Source: Alphaproteobacteria bacterium (GTDB taxonomy: Bacteria; Pseudomonadota; Alphaproteobacteria; Sphingomonadales; Sphingomonadaceae). From it: a stretch of DNA of 64,000 nucleotides. A model generated the notes under the pieces. It made no database searches. It was not told where the DNA came from and was given only the letters and a program-made list of their open reading frames with translations. Every line of letters begins with the position of its first letter. Within the stretch, counting starts at the first letter, position 1. The position numbers and the translations under genes were made by a program. The DNA lies in NCBI GenBank assembly GCA_005883305.1, contig VBAC01000001.1:62001-126000 (forward strand), given 5' to 3'. Shown in pieces: positions 31,975 to 40,241 of this stretch.

Positions 31975-32573
31975 GCCATCGGTCTCGCGTCCGGCGCGCG
32001 GCCATAGATCGGTCGCGCCGGCAGGCTCTTAAGTTGCGCGGGCAAAAAGCGAATGTGCGCGGCTCTGGGCAGGATGTCCAGCGCCCGACCATGGCCGCGC
32101 GCGGCGATCAACGCTTGCGCTCCGGAACCGACGACCAGCTCCGCGCGGACCGCCGCAGCCGCCCGTTCGGGCGCCAGCGAGCTGAGATCGTCGAGCGGTT
32201 CGAGCGGATCATGGCGCCAGTTTTGCACGAAAAGTTCGCCATGTCCCCCCACCAGCGCGACCCCAACCTCGGATTCGCCGCAGGTTGCCGCCAGAGCGGC
32301 CATCGAGGAATAGCCAGAAACGGGGATCTTCCATCCGATCGCGAGGCCGTGCGCGGCGGCGAGGCCAACGCGGACACCGGTGAAGCTGCCCGGCCCGCAA
32401 TCGACCGAGATGGCGCGAGGAACGCGGCCGGCCAACAGCTCCTCGATCATCGGCACGAGCCGCTCTGCATGGCCGCGGCCGACCAGTTCGTGCCGCTCGT
32501 CGACGAGAGCGCCGTCCGCGCCGATCAGAGCCGCCGAGCAAGCCGCGGTCGCGCTGTCGATTACCAAGAGCAT
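31971..32573 (-). CDS. tsaB: tRNA threonylcarbamoyladenosine synthesis protein TsaB
   Basis: The 200-residue protein from the ATG at 32573 begins MLLVIDSATAACSAALIG, the ASKHA fold opening, with GRGHAERLVPMIEELLAG and a VDCGPGSFTGVRVGLAAAHG motif. TsaB is an inactive paralogue that scaffolds TsaD and TsaE for t6A synthesis at tRNA position 37. An upstream in-frame ATG at 32600 lies close to the repeat and is not favoured. Confidence 0.94.
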   Translation of the reverse strand: MLLVIDSATAACSAALIGADGALVDERHELVGRGHAERLVPMIEELLAGRVPRAISVDCGPGSFTGVRVGLAAAHGLAIGWKIPVSGYSSMAALAATCGESEVGVALVGGHGELFVQNWRHDPLEPLDDLSSLAPERAAAAVRAELVVGSGAQALIAARGHGRALDILPRAAHIRFLPAQLKSLPARPIYGRAPDARPMA

Positions 32574-32594
32574 GAGGAAGAGCCCTTCCGTTAT

Positions 32595-32677
32595 CGTCAC
32601 TCCCGCGAAAGCGGGAGTCCAGCTTCAGACGCAGGCGAACGGGAAAAGGCTGGATGCCGGCATGCGCGGGAATGACG
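32595..32677. repeat. Intergenic palindromic repeat (CGTCACTCCCGCGAAAGCGG type)
   Basis: Same family as 28238-28322. The left arm is well conserved; the right arm has diverged (GGCTGGATGCCGGCATGCGC and on). It lies between nfuA and tsaB. Confidence 0.8.
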
Positions 32678-32685
32678 GTTGTGGG

Positions 32686-33258
32686 TCAAACCGCTTCGAC
32701 CGCTTCGACCTCGGGCACATAATGTTTGAGCAGGCCCTCGATCCCGTTCTTGAGGGTCATCGTCGAGGAGGGGCAGCCCGAGCAGGCGCCGTGGAGGGCG
32801 AGATAGACCGTCCCACCGCTGAAGCCGCGATAGACGATGTCGCCGCCGTCCTGCGCGACCGCCGGGCGCACCCGGGTCTCGATCAGCTCGCGGATCTGGG
32901 CGATCACCTCCGCGTCCGCCGGATCGTCGTCGATCTCCGCGTCGGGCGCGACATGGATGCCGCCGGCGGTGGCGGCGCGGAACAACGGCGCGTCGCTCGC
33001 GAAATGGTCGAGCAATATTTCGAGCACCTGAGGCTTCAGCCGCGGCCATTCGACTCCGGGCGCAGCGGTGACCGAGACGAAATCGCGGCCGAAGAACACG
33101 CCCTGGACCTCGCCGGTCGAGAAGATCGCCTCGGCGAGCGGCGAGGCTTCGGAATCCTCGGGGGTCGCGAAATCCCGCGTCCCCGCCTCCATCACCTTGC
33201 GGCCGGGCAGGAACTTCAGAGTCGCCGGATTGGGCGTGGTTTCGGTCTGGATCAGCAT
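32686..33258 (-). CDS. nfuA: NfuA/NifU family Fe-S cluster scaffold
   Basis: The 190-residue protein has an N-terminal Nfu_N domain (IQTETTPNPATLKFLPGR ... FFGRDFVSVT) and a C-terminal NifU domain with the cluster-binding CSGCPSS (CxxC) and RPAVAQDGGDI. It holds or transfers Fe-S clusters to client enzymes, here possibly including MiaB and the ferredoxin. ATG at 33258 gives the standard N-terminus; an ATG six codons earlier is possible. Confidence 0.94.
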   Translation of the reverse strand: MLIQTETTPNPATLKFLPGRKVMEAGTRDFATPEDSEASPLAEAIFSTGEVQGVFFGRDFVSVTAAPGVEWPRLKPQVLEILLDHFASDAPLFRAATAGGIHVAPDAEIDDDPADAEVIAQIRELIETRVRPAVAQDGGDIVYRGFSGGTVYLALHGACSGCPSSTMTLKNGIEGLLKHYVPEVEAVEAV

Positions 33259-33402
33259 GGGATGGATGTGGGCCATTGGCCGGGCGCGATCAAGGGCGCG
33301 GCCCTGCGCGCCGTCTTGCCAGCCGGCGAATTTCCTGCAAGCCGATACGCAATTATCCGATGTGCGCCGACGGGTGCGGGGGAAGCGAAGGCAGTGACGG
33401 CT

Positions 33403-34209
33403 ATGATCATCTTGGCGCTTGTCGCGGCGGCAGCGCCGGAAGCGCCGCGCGATCCGCGACCGCTTCATCCGCTGGCCGCTTGGGTATCCGATGCGGATTA
33501 TCCGGCCGGAGCGATCCGGCGGGGTGCGTCCGGGACCGTCGCCTTCACCCTCGACATCGACGCCGCCGGCGTTCCGACGCGCTGCACCGTCACCGGCCGG
33601 GCCGATCGGGAGCTCGACCAGCGAACCTGCGACATTTTCATGGAGCGGGCCCGTTTCGAGCCGGCGCACGACGGGCGTGGGCGGGCTGTGGCCGGCTCCG
33701 TCTCCGACCGGATACGCTGGGTCCTCCCAGCCACGGACGAGACGATGCCCTTCGCGGCGATACGCGTGACGACTGCGGTCGTCCGCGACGTTGCGGGCAA
33801 TATCGGCTGCTCGATCCGCATCAACGGCGGCGATTCGATCCTCCGCGCCGGAGAGGAGTGCGGGTTCCTTTCGGGGTCCGGCGCCGCCGACGCTTTGCGC
33901 CGCTTCGGCACGCCGGGAGCGTTGGTCGCTGACTATGTGCTGACGCCCGAGGGCGCAACCCCGGTGGCGAGCGCCGGCCAACCGGACGGCGAGCTCATCT
34001 ACGAGGATTCTGCACATCTCGTCGTGACGCCCGACGGAACGGTCGCGGGGTGCCGGGGCGCGGGTCCGCGCACGATCCGGGTCCTGCCGGGAGTTCTAAG
34101 CCTGCCGTCCCCCTGCCCGGCCCAGGCGGCTCGCTTCAAAGCCGCGCCGGGCACCGCGCCGCGCGGTGCCGAGGTCGCCATCAGAATTTATCTGCGCGGA
34201 ATCCCCTAA
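33403..34209 (+). CDS. Secreted TonB-C-like domain protein
   Basis: The 268-residue protein from the ATG at 33403 opens with a short hydrophobic signal (MIILALVAAAAPEAP). Residues about 32-107 look like a TonB C-terminal domain: YPAGAIRRGASGTVAFTLDI, CTVTGRADRELDQRTCDIF and RARFEPAHDG. The second half (about 115-268) carries paired Cys residues and a second beta-rich unit (VTPDGTVAGCRGAG, then SLPSPCPAQAARFKAAPG) resembling a diverged repeat of the first. There is no membrane anchor for energy transduction, so it is probably a periplasmic protein of unknown role. Its stop overlaps the convergent gene by four bases. Confidence 0.75.
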   Translation: MIILALVAAAAPEAPRDPRPLHPLAAWVSDADYPAGAIRRGASGTVAFTLDIDAAGVPTRCTVTGRADRELDQRTCDIFMERARFEPAHDGRGRAVAGSVSDRIRWVLPATDETMPFAAIRVTTAVVRDVAGNIGCSIRINGGDSILRAGEECGFLSGSGAADALRRFGTPGALVADYVLTPEGATPVASAGQPDGELIYEDSAHLVVTPDGTVAGCRGAGPRTIRVLPGVLSLPSPCPAQAARFKAAPGTAPRGAEVAIRIYLRGIP

Positions 34210-34877
34210 AAATCCGGCTTGTCGTAGTGGGCGGGAGGCATGATCACCTCCATCCGCTCTGTCAGCAGGGATCGGAAGCTCGGGCGGGATTTCATCACCG
34301 CGTACCAATCGACCGTCTGCTTATGGCCGCGCCAGTCGATCCCGCCGAGATAGTCGGCGACCGAAAGATGGGCGGCGGCGGCAAGATCGGCCATGGTCAG
34401 CACCGGCCCCGCCAGCCAGCGCCGGTGATCGAGCAGATAATCGATATAGTCGAGATGGGCGTTGGCCGAGGTCATCGCCCGCCTGAGCGTGCCCGTATCG
34501 GGCGGATCGCGGCTGACCAGCCGCTTGGTCATCCGCTCGTCCATCAAAGGGGAGACGACGTCGCGGTAGAGCTTTTCGTCGAACCAGGTCACGAGGCGGC
34601 GGATCTCCGCGCGGTTGGCCGCGGTGCCCGGGATCAGCGGGGTTCGGTCGACGGTCTCTTCGAAATATTCGCAAATCGCCCCGGAATCGATCAGCACGAT
34701 ATTCTTGTCCGGCTCGACCAGCACCGGAGTCTGGCCCGCGGGGTTGAGGTCCATGAACTCGTCTTCCTGGAGCCAGGGGGAGACTCGGACGAGCTCGAGC
34801 GGGATCGCCTTCTCGGCGAGCGCGAGGCGCACCTTGCGCGAAAAGGGACAAAGCGGGAATTGATGAAGCTGCCACAT
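34206..34877 (-). CDS. Glutathione S-transferase family protein
   Basis: The 223-residue protein has an N-terminal thioredoxin fold starting MWQLHQFPLCPFSRKVRLAL with a CPFS motif, the cis-Pro/glutathione-binding region GQTPVLVEPD then IDSGAICEYFEE, and a helical C-terminal domain (about 90-215). The Cys and Ser suggest thiol-transfer or Ser-type GST chemistry; substrate unknown. Confidence 0.88.
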   Translation of the reverse strand: MWQLHQFPLCPFSRKVRLALAEKAIPLELVRVSPWLQEDEFMDLNPAGQTPVLVEPDKNIVLIDSGAICEYFEETVDRTPLIPGTAANRAEIRRLVTWFDEKLYRDVVSPLMDERMTKRLVSRDPPDTGTLRRAMTSANAHLDYIDYLLDHRRWLAGPVLTMADLAAAAHLSVADYLGGIDWRGHKQTVDWYAVMKSRPSFRSLLTERMEVIMPPAHYDKPDF

Positions 34878-34938
34878 GCCCGCCGTTTCTTAACGGCAGG
34901 GCTGGGCCAGTCCACCGCCGAATTCGCGGCGGCTCGGC

Positions 34939-35421
34939 TTATTCCTCGTAGGGCTCGGGCGGGGGCGGATCGTCGTCCTGGTCGCGGTCCCAATCGTCGT
35001 CGACATCCCCCGGAGGCGGCGGCGGCGCCTCCATCCCGGGCCCTTCGATCGCCGCGGCGATGCTTGCCTGGAACTGCGCGAGCGTCTGGCGCAGCGCGGG
35101 CTCGGTCGCCGCGATGGCCGCGCTCATCTGGCGCAGACGCGCGGCGTTGCCGTAGATCGACGCGCGCATGTGGCGCTCGAAATCGGGATCGTCGCGCCGC
35201 GCCATGTCGCGCACGGTGCGGTGGTGGTGCGGACGGGTGGGATCGGCGGCGTCGAGGATCGGGCCGATGTCCAGGTTGAGCAGGGCCTGGGTGGTCCGGT
35301 CGATCGCCGGCGCGGTGCGGTCGATGGCCTCGGCGGCCTCGGCGGCATGGCGATTCTGCGCGGCCGCCGGTCCGGCGAGCAACGCGGCCCCGGCCGCGGC
35401 GAGCAGCAGCATCAGGCGCAT
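34939..35421 (-). CDS. Secreted protein with acidic Pro-rich tail
   Basis: The ATG at 35421, six to eight bases after GGGAGGAG, gives 160 residues with a signal peptide (MRLMLLLAAAGAALLAGPAAAQ). The mature part is largely helical and Ala-rich, with HHHRTVRDMARRDDPDFERH, and ends in a Pro/Asp/Glu-rich tail (PPPPPGDVDDDWDRDQ). I recognise no family. A cell-envelope location is likely from the signal alone. Confidence 0.72.
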   Translation of the reverse strand: MRLMLLLAAAGAALLAGPAAAQNRHAAEAAEAIDRTAPAIDRTTQALLNLDIGPILDAADPTRPHHHRTVRDMARRDDPDFERHMRASIYGNAARLRQMSAAIAATEPALRQTLAQFQASIAAAIEGPGMEAPPPPPGDVDDDWDRDQDDDPPPPEPYEE

Positions 35422-35491
35422 GAGAACACTCCTCCCGATCATGCGAGTCGCGCTCTCCTGCCCAAGGCAGGATGAGCGAAAGCTGAATATA

Positions 35492-36301
35492 TCAACGATA
35501 TAACAGCCATGCGAGGGCCAAGGATCCGGCAATAATGCGATACCAGGCGAATGGAGCGAAGCCGCGGCGCGAGACGAGGCCGATGAACCAGCGGATCACG
35601 AACAGGGCGACGAGGAACGAGACGACGAAGCCGATCGCGACGAGCTGCCAATCGACGGCGCCCGAAGCCAGCTCGTGGCGGTGCTTGAGGATCGACAATC
35701 CGCTCGCTCCCACCATCGTCGGCACGGCGAGGAAGAAGCTGAATTCGGCCGCCGTCCGCCGCTCCACGCCAAGCGTGAGGGCGCCCATGATCGTCGCTCC
35801 CGACCGGCTGACTCCGGGGATCATCGAGATGCACTGGATGAGGCCGATGCCGAGCGCCGTCCCGAGCGGAAGCGAGGCGACTCCCGGTTCCGTGTCGGCA
35901 GGTTTTACCAGGCGCTCGACGGCGAGGATCGCGATCCCGCCGAGAATGAGCGCGACGGCGACCACCTGCGCGTTCTCCAAAAGGGACTCGATCTGGTCGA
36001 TGAGCAGGAGGCCGAGCGCCGCCGAGGGAAGGAAGCCGGCGAGGACGTTTCGGGCAAAGCGCCACGCCATCGCATCCCGCCTGAACATTCCGGTCAGGAC
36101 GACCCAGAAAGTCCGCCAGTAAAGAACGACGACGGCGAGGATCGCGCCGAGCTGGATGACGACGTTGAAGACCGCCCAGGTCTCGGCGTCGTAGCCCAGC
36201 AGCTCCGAGGCGAGGATCAAATGCCCGGTCGAGGACACCGGAAGGAATTCGGTGAGGCCCTCGACGATGCCGAGGAGGATGGCGGTCAGGATGGGGTCCA
36301 C
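35492..36301 (-). CDS. uppP: Undecaprenyl-diphosphatase UppP (BacA)
   Basis: The 269-residue polytopic enzyme recycles undecaprenyl pyrophosphate to the carrier lipid for peptidoglycan and polysaccharide synthesis. Motifs are ILLGIVEGLTEFLPVSSTGH (E-rich motif) and IPGVSRSGATIMGALTLG. The start is GTG at 36301 (VDPILTAILLG), matching the family's M-x-P-I/L opening. It lies 14 bases after the NDUFA9-like gene. Confidence 0.94.
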   Translation of the reverse strand: MDPILTAILLGIVEGLTEFLPVSSTGHLILASELLGYDAETWAVFNVVIQLGAILAVVVLYWRTFWVVLTGMFRRDAMAWRFARNVLAGFLPSAALGLLLIDQIESLLENAQVVAVALILGGIAILAVERLVKPADTEPGVASLPLGTALGIGLIQCISMIPGVSRSGATIMGALTLGVERRTAAEFSFFLAVPTMVGASGLSILKHRHELASGAVDWQLVAIGFVVSFLVALFVIRWFIGLVSRRGFAPFAWYRIIAGSLALAWLLYR

Positions 36302-36315
36302 GTGGGGTCTGTCGA

Positions 36316-37257
36316 TCAGTAAGGCGAGGGTTTCGCGAAGCGGCCGTGGCGGCGGTAGAGGGTCAGCCATTCCTCGGCGACCGCGGCGAGCGGCGTCGGG
36401 CGGATTCCGAACGCCTCGAAGCCGGGACCGTTTGCGACATTGTCGCGGCTCATCATCAGCCATTGGTCCCAGCTGACCGGAGCGCCCGGCAGCCAGCCGG
36501 TCAGCCGGGCCATGAGCCTGCCGATCGCATCCGGTATCTGCGCGATCGGGCGATTGCGCCCGGTCGTGCGGCAGACCCACTCGCCCAGCTCGCGCATCGT
36601 CAGCACCTGCGGCCCGCCGAGCTCGAACGTCTTGCCGGCATAAGGCGCGGGATCGAGCGCGGCGACCGCGATCGCCTTGCCGAGATCGGCTGCATAGACG
36701 GGCTGAATCTTCCAGTCGCCGCGAATGACCGGGAGCACGGGCATCAGCTGCCCCAGCCGGGCAAGGCGGTTTACGAAATCGTCTTCGCGGCCGAATACGA
36801 TCGAGGGGCGAATGACGGTCGCGTCGGGAAATGCCGCGCGCACTGCCGCTTCGCCCTCGCCCTTGGAGCGGCCATAATCGCTCGCGCTCTCCGGATCCGC
36901 GCCGATCGCCGAGACGTGGATCAGGGCCGGCACGTTTTGGCGCGCGGCCGCTTGCGCGACGTTGCGCGCGCCGGCGACGTGGACGGCCTCCAAATGTCCG
37001 CCGAGCACGCCGACGAGGTTGACCACCGCGTCCGCACCGTGCGCAGCCGCTTCCGCCTCGGCCGGCTTGGCGATGTCGGCGCGGACGAACTGGATCTGGC
37101 CAAGGCCGCACAGGGGCTTAAGGAAATAGGCCCGGCGCGGCTCGCGCTCGGCGATCCGCACCCGGGCGCCGGCCTTGAACAGGGCCTGGGCGACATAGCG
37201 GCCGACAAACCCGCCGCCGCCGAACAGGGTGATGAGCCGGTCGGTCTTTACCGTCAT
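36316..37257 (-). CDS. NDUFA9-like NAD(P)-binding SDR protein
   Basis: The 313-residue atypical short-chain dehydrogenase from the ATG at 37257 has the nucleotide-binding LITLFGGGGFVGRYVAQAL, then VNLVGVLGG, HVSAIGADPESASDYGRSKG and TVIRPSIVFGREDDFVNRLA. This pattern is that of the complex I NDUFA9 subunit family and bacterial relatives. It may assist complex I or quinone handling (inference); no complex I genes are in the window. Confidence 0.88.
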   Translation of the reverse strand: MTVKTDRLITLFGGGGFVGRYVAQALFKAGARVRIAEREPRRAYFLKPLCGLGQIQFVRADIAKPAEAEAAAHGADAVVNLVGVLGGHLEAVHVAGARNVAQAAARQNVPALIHVSAIGADPESASDYGRSKGEGEAAVRAAFPDATVIRPSIVFGREDDFVNRLARLGQLMPVLPVIRGDWKIQPVYAADLGKAIAVAALDPAPYAGKTFELGGPQVLTMRELGEWVCRTTGRNRPIAQIPDAIGRLMARLTGWLPGAPVSWDQWLMMSRDNVANGPGFEAFGIRPTPLAAVAEEWLTLYRRHGRFAKPSPY

Positions 37258-37371
37258 TCGAGGGGCCTTTTCGCAGCGCGGCGCTTCCTTGCCCGCGCGT
37301 CCCGCGCTTGGCAAGCGGGCGCTTGCTTGACAGGGCAGGGGCCGGCCCCTACCTCGCCCCGCCTACCCCGT

Positions 37372-37458
37372 GCCCAGATGGCGGAATTGGTAGACGCACC
37401 AGCTTCAGGTGCTGGCGCTCGCAAGGGCGTGGAGGTTCGAGTCCTCTTCTGGGCACCA
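37372..37458 (+). tRNA. tRNA-Leu (anticodon CAG)
   Basis: An 87-nt class II tRNA with acceptor stem GCCCAGA/TCTGGGC, a D-arm with GGAATTGGTAGA, anticodon stem CCAGC/GCTGG around TTCAGGT (anticodon CAG), a variable arm CGCTCGCAAGGGCG, T-arm GGTTCGAGTCC and an encoded CCA. Confidence 0.96.
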
Positions 37459-37471
37459 TTTACCCCCATTG

Positions 37472-37515
37472 GCTGGAGCCCGGATTTTGAAGACCCCGTT
37501 GACTCGGGCTCTTAG
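37472..37515 (+). terminator. Hairpin after tRNA-Leu
   Basis: GAGCCCG and CGGGCTC form a 7-bp stem around a loop of about 22 bases, followed by TTAG. Probably the transcript end of tRNA-Leu, though the loop is long and the T-run short. Confidence 0.4.
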
Positions 37516-37612
37516 CGGCGCGCGCGCTGCGGCTTGCCCGGAGCATTGCCGGGGCCTCCGCACGCGGCGCCCAACAAACAGGCTGATGTGGGTTAAATCA
37601 ACGGCTTATCGG

Positions 37613-37637
37613 GGAACGCCACCTGTCAGGTGACGTT
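37613..37637 (+). promoter_or_regulatory. EcfG-type general stress promoter
   Basis: GGAAC (37613-37617), 16 bases, CGTT (37634-37637) is an exact EcfG match, 55 bases before the start of the Gly/Gln-rich gene. The spacer contains the perfect palindrome CACCTG-T-CAGGTG, which could also be a regulator site. Confidence 0.75.
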
Positions 37638-37691
37638 CATCTTGGCGGAGCGCCCATCGGGGCGACCCGAATTAAGCAAGGAGAAGGCAAG

Positions 37692-37952
37692 ATGGCCGAG
37701 AACAACAATCAGGGTCAGCAAGGCGGTCTCGGTGGCGGCCAGGGCCAGCAGGATCAGGGCGGCCAGTCCGGCGGCGGCCAGATGGGCGGCGGCCAGCAGG
37801 GCGGCCAGAGCGGCGGCGGTCAGGGCGGTCAGCAGCAGGGCGGCCAGGGCGGCGGCCAGATGGGCGGCGGCAGCCAGGGTGGCGGCCAGCAGCAGCAGCA
37901 GGACGAGCGCGAGCGCGAGCGTGAGCGCGAAAGGGAGCGCGAGCGCGAATAG
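37692..37952 (+). CDS. Gly/Gln-rich low-complexity protein with (Glu-Arg)n tail
   Basis: The 86-residue protein starts at an ATG six bases after AAGGAGAAGG. After MAENNNQGQQ it is almost wholly Gly, Gln and Ser in repeats such as GGQSGGGQ and GGGQMGGG, then QQQQQDERERERERERER to the end. The tail is coded by repeated GAGCGC hexamers. No fold can be predicted: the middle is prion-like/disordered and the tail is an alternating-charge polyampholyte that may form a single helix. The EcfG promoter and strong ribosome site argue for real expression under stress. A ClpP-like gene follows 67 bases on. Confidence 0.8.
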   Translation: MAENNNQGQQGGLGGGQGQQDQGGQSGGGQMGGGQQGGQSGGGQGGQQQGGQGGGQMGGGSQGGGQQQQQDERERERERERERERE

Positions 37953-38019
37953 TCCGCTTCCCACCTGATACATGCGGCCGCTCTCTCGCGGGGGCGGCCG
38001 CTTCCATGAGGAGAAGATC

Positions 38020-38604
38020 ATGGCCCGCTCCGACGCCGAAACCATAGCCCCCCCGGTCCTGGCCAACCCCCAGATCTCGTTGATCGGCGACATCGGCGAG
38101 GTCACGGTCGGGCGCTTCCTCGACCAGCTGCGCAAGGCCGAGCAGGCCGGCGGCGACGTCGCCCTGGAAATCACCACCCTCGGCGGCGATCCGGAGATGG
38201 CGCGCAGGATCGTGCTCGAGATCGATCGCGCCCGGGCGCGAATTCCCGGACGCTTCGTCTTTCTCGGCAAGACGGTGGTCTACTCCGCCGGAGCCACGAT
38301 CATGTCGGCCTTTCCAAAGAAGGATCGCTGGCTCGCTCCCGATGCGAAGGTGATGATTCATTGCCGCAAGCTGGAAAAGACCGTCGAGCTCTCCGGGCCG
38401 ATCCGCTCGAGCGTGCCGCTGGTCGAAGCCCTGCTCGCCCAGCTCCAGGTCGGGATCGCAAGCGAGGAGGAACCGTTCCGCCGGCTGATCGAGGGCAGCG
38501 ACGTCAGCGAGGACGAGATTTGGGAGAAGGCCCTCTACAATTGGTATTTGGAGGCCGACGAAGCGCTGTCGCGCGGGCTGATCGCCGGCATCTATCGCAA
38601 TTAG
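38020..38604 (+). CDS. ClpP-like (S14/crotonase-fold) serine protease
   Basis: The 194-residue protein from the ATG at 38020, after GAGGAGAAG, shows the ClpP fold: ALEITTLGGDPEMARRIV, the nucleophile region KTVVYSAGATIMSAF (Ser89) and MIHCRKLE (His114 in the place of ClpP MIHQP), ending in EALSRGLIAGI. It differs from housekeeping ClpP and carries no Clp ATPase beside it. It may be a stress-related or substrate-specialised protease. Likely read from the same EcfG promoter as the Gly/Gln-rich gene. Confidence 0.82.
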   Translation: MARSDAETIAPPVLANPQISLIGDIGEVTVGRFLDQLRKAEQAGGDVALEITTLGGDPEMARRIVLEIDRARARIPGRFVFLGKTVVYSAGATIMSAFPKKDRWLAPDAKVMIHCRKLEKTVELSGPIRSSVPLVEALLAQLQVGIASEEEPFRRLIEGSDVSEDEIWEKALYNWYLEADEALSRGLIAGIYRN

Positions 38605-38669
38605 GGTTGAACTCGGCCGGATTTCACACCTAGGGCGCCGCTTTCTCCTGGAGCGGAAGGCCTCCCCGG

Positions 38670-40241
38670 ATGAGTTCAGACAATGGCGGCAACGGCGCCG
38701 CCGCCACGGTCCGCGATCCCGAAACGGACAAGGCGCGGCTGCGGGCGATCCACGCCGCGCTGACGGCCGGCGACATCGAGGCGGCCGGAAAGATGGCCGA
38801 GGACGCGCTCGCCGACGGCATCGATCATCCGATGGTGCTGAGCTTCGTCGCCGGACGGCGCGAGGTGGAAGGCCGGTTCGCGGACGCGCTCGAGCTGCTT
38901 GTGCGCGCCAAAGCGTCCGCCCCGGAGGCGGCCGGCATAATGAACGCGATCGGCCTCAACCTGATGTGGCTCGGCCGGCACGAGGAGGCGATCGCGGAGT
39001 TCGGGGCGGCTTTGGCCGCCGATCCGGATTTCGCGCCGGCGCTGGCCAATCGTGGTACCGCCCTCGTGGCGCTCGCCCGCCCGCTCGAAGCGCGAGCCAG
39101 CTTCGAGGCGGCGCTTGCGCGCGATCCCGCGAACCTCATCGCTCTCAACGGCCTCGCCGCGCTGGCGCTGCGCCGCGGCGACGGCGCCGAAGCGCGGCGG
39201 CTGGCGAAGCAGGTCATCGCGCGCCAGGTCGAATATCCGGAGGCCCTGGCGACTCTCGCGGGCGCCGATATTATCGAGGGCGAGGCAGGCAAGGGGGAGG
39301 CGAGGCTTCGCCTCCTGCTCCGCGACCAGAGGTTGCAGCCGCCCGAGCGAGCCCTCGCGCTCGGCCTGCTCGGCGATGCGCTCGACGCGCAGCAGCGCTT
39401 CACCGGGGCGTTCCAGGCCTGGGATGAAGGCAATGGCATCCTTCGCGATCATTACGCCATGCATTATCGCGAGGGCCGAGGCGCGCTCGATCTGGTCCGG
39501 GAACTGACCGGCGCCATCGCCGGCAGGCGAGTAGCCGCCTCATGGGGGCGCGATCATGGCGGGCCGGCCCGGCGCCACGTCTTCCTCGTCGGATTTCCCG
39601 GATCCGGCGCGAGCCTGATAGCGGATATTCTTGCCGGCCAGAGCGGGGTCGTAACCACCGGCGAGCGCGACGCCCTGATCGATTCCGCGCGCCAGTTCCT
39701 CGGCGACGCGGACGACATCGCGCGGCTCTGCGAGGCCGAGGATAGCGCACTCGACCCATGGAGGGCGGCTTACTGGCGCCGAGTCGCGGAGGCGGGCGCC
39801 GATCCCGTCGGCCGGGCGTTCGTCGACGCGCACGAGCTGAACGTCTTCAAGCTGCCCCTGATCGCCCGGCTGTTCCCCGAGGCGCACGTGCTGGTCGCGC
39901 GCCGCGATCCGCGCGACGCGGTGCTCGGCGCGTTCCGCCATCGTTTCGAGATGAGCGCGCCCGCCTATCAGCTGCTGACGCTGGAAGGCGCCGCTGCGCT
40001 CTACGCGGCGACGATGGAGATGGTGGAGGCGACCGAAAAGGCGTTCGGCCTGTTCCTTCAGGCCTGTTCGATCCAGAAGCTCGCCGCGGATCCGAAGGGC
40101 GAGATGCGCGCGGTCTGGGCAATGCTCGATCTGCCGCAGGCGGAAACAGCCGGTCCGGCGGGCGCTCTCGAGATCGGCAAGTGGCGGGACTATGCCGGGG
40201 AGATGGCGGGCGTGCTTCCGATCCTCGATCGCTACGTCTGA
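38670..40241 (+). CDS. TPR-containing sulfotransferase family protein
   Basis: The 523-residue protein has tetratricopeptide repeats in the N-terminal half (about 25-270, e.g. LMWLGRHEEAIAEFGAALAA) and a C-terminal sulfotransferase domain. The PAPS-binding loop is FLVGFPGSGASLIADIL (about 308-325), and RRDPRDAVLGAFRHRFEM matches the 3'-phosphate-binding segment. Such proteins modify proteins or glycans; the substrate is unknown. The 3' end overlaps the convergent flippase gene by ten bases. Confidence 0.9.
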   Translation: MSSDNGGNGAAATVRDPETDKARLRAIHAALTAGDIEAAGKMAEDALADGIDHPMVLSFVAGRREVEGRFADALELLVRAKASAPEAAGIMNAIGLNLMWLGRHEEAIAEFGAALAADPDFAPALANRGTALVALARPLEARASFEAALARDPANLIALNGLAALALRRGDGAEARRLAKQVIARQVEYPEALATLAGADIIEGEAGKGEARLRLLLRDQRLQPPERALALGLLGDALDAQQRFTGAFQAWDEGNGILRDHYAMHYREGRGALDLVRELTGAIAGRRVAASWGRDHGGPARRHVFLVGFPGSGASLIADILAGQSGVVTTGERDALIDSARQFLGDADDIARLCEAEDSALDPWRAAYWRRVAEAGADPVGRAFVDAHELNVFKLPLIARLFPEAHVLVARRDPRDAVLGAFRHRFEMSAPAYQLLTLEGAAALYAATMEMVEATEKAFGLFLQACSIQKLAADPKGEMRAVWAMLDLPQAETAGPAGALEIGKWRDYAGEMAGVLPILDRYV

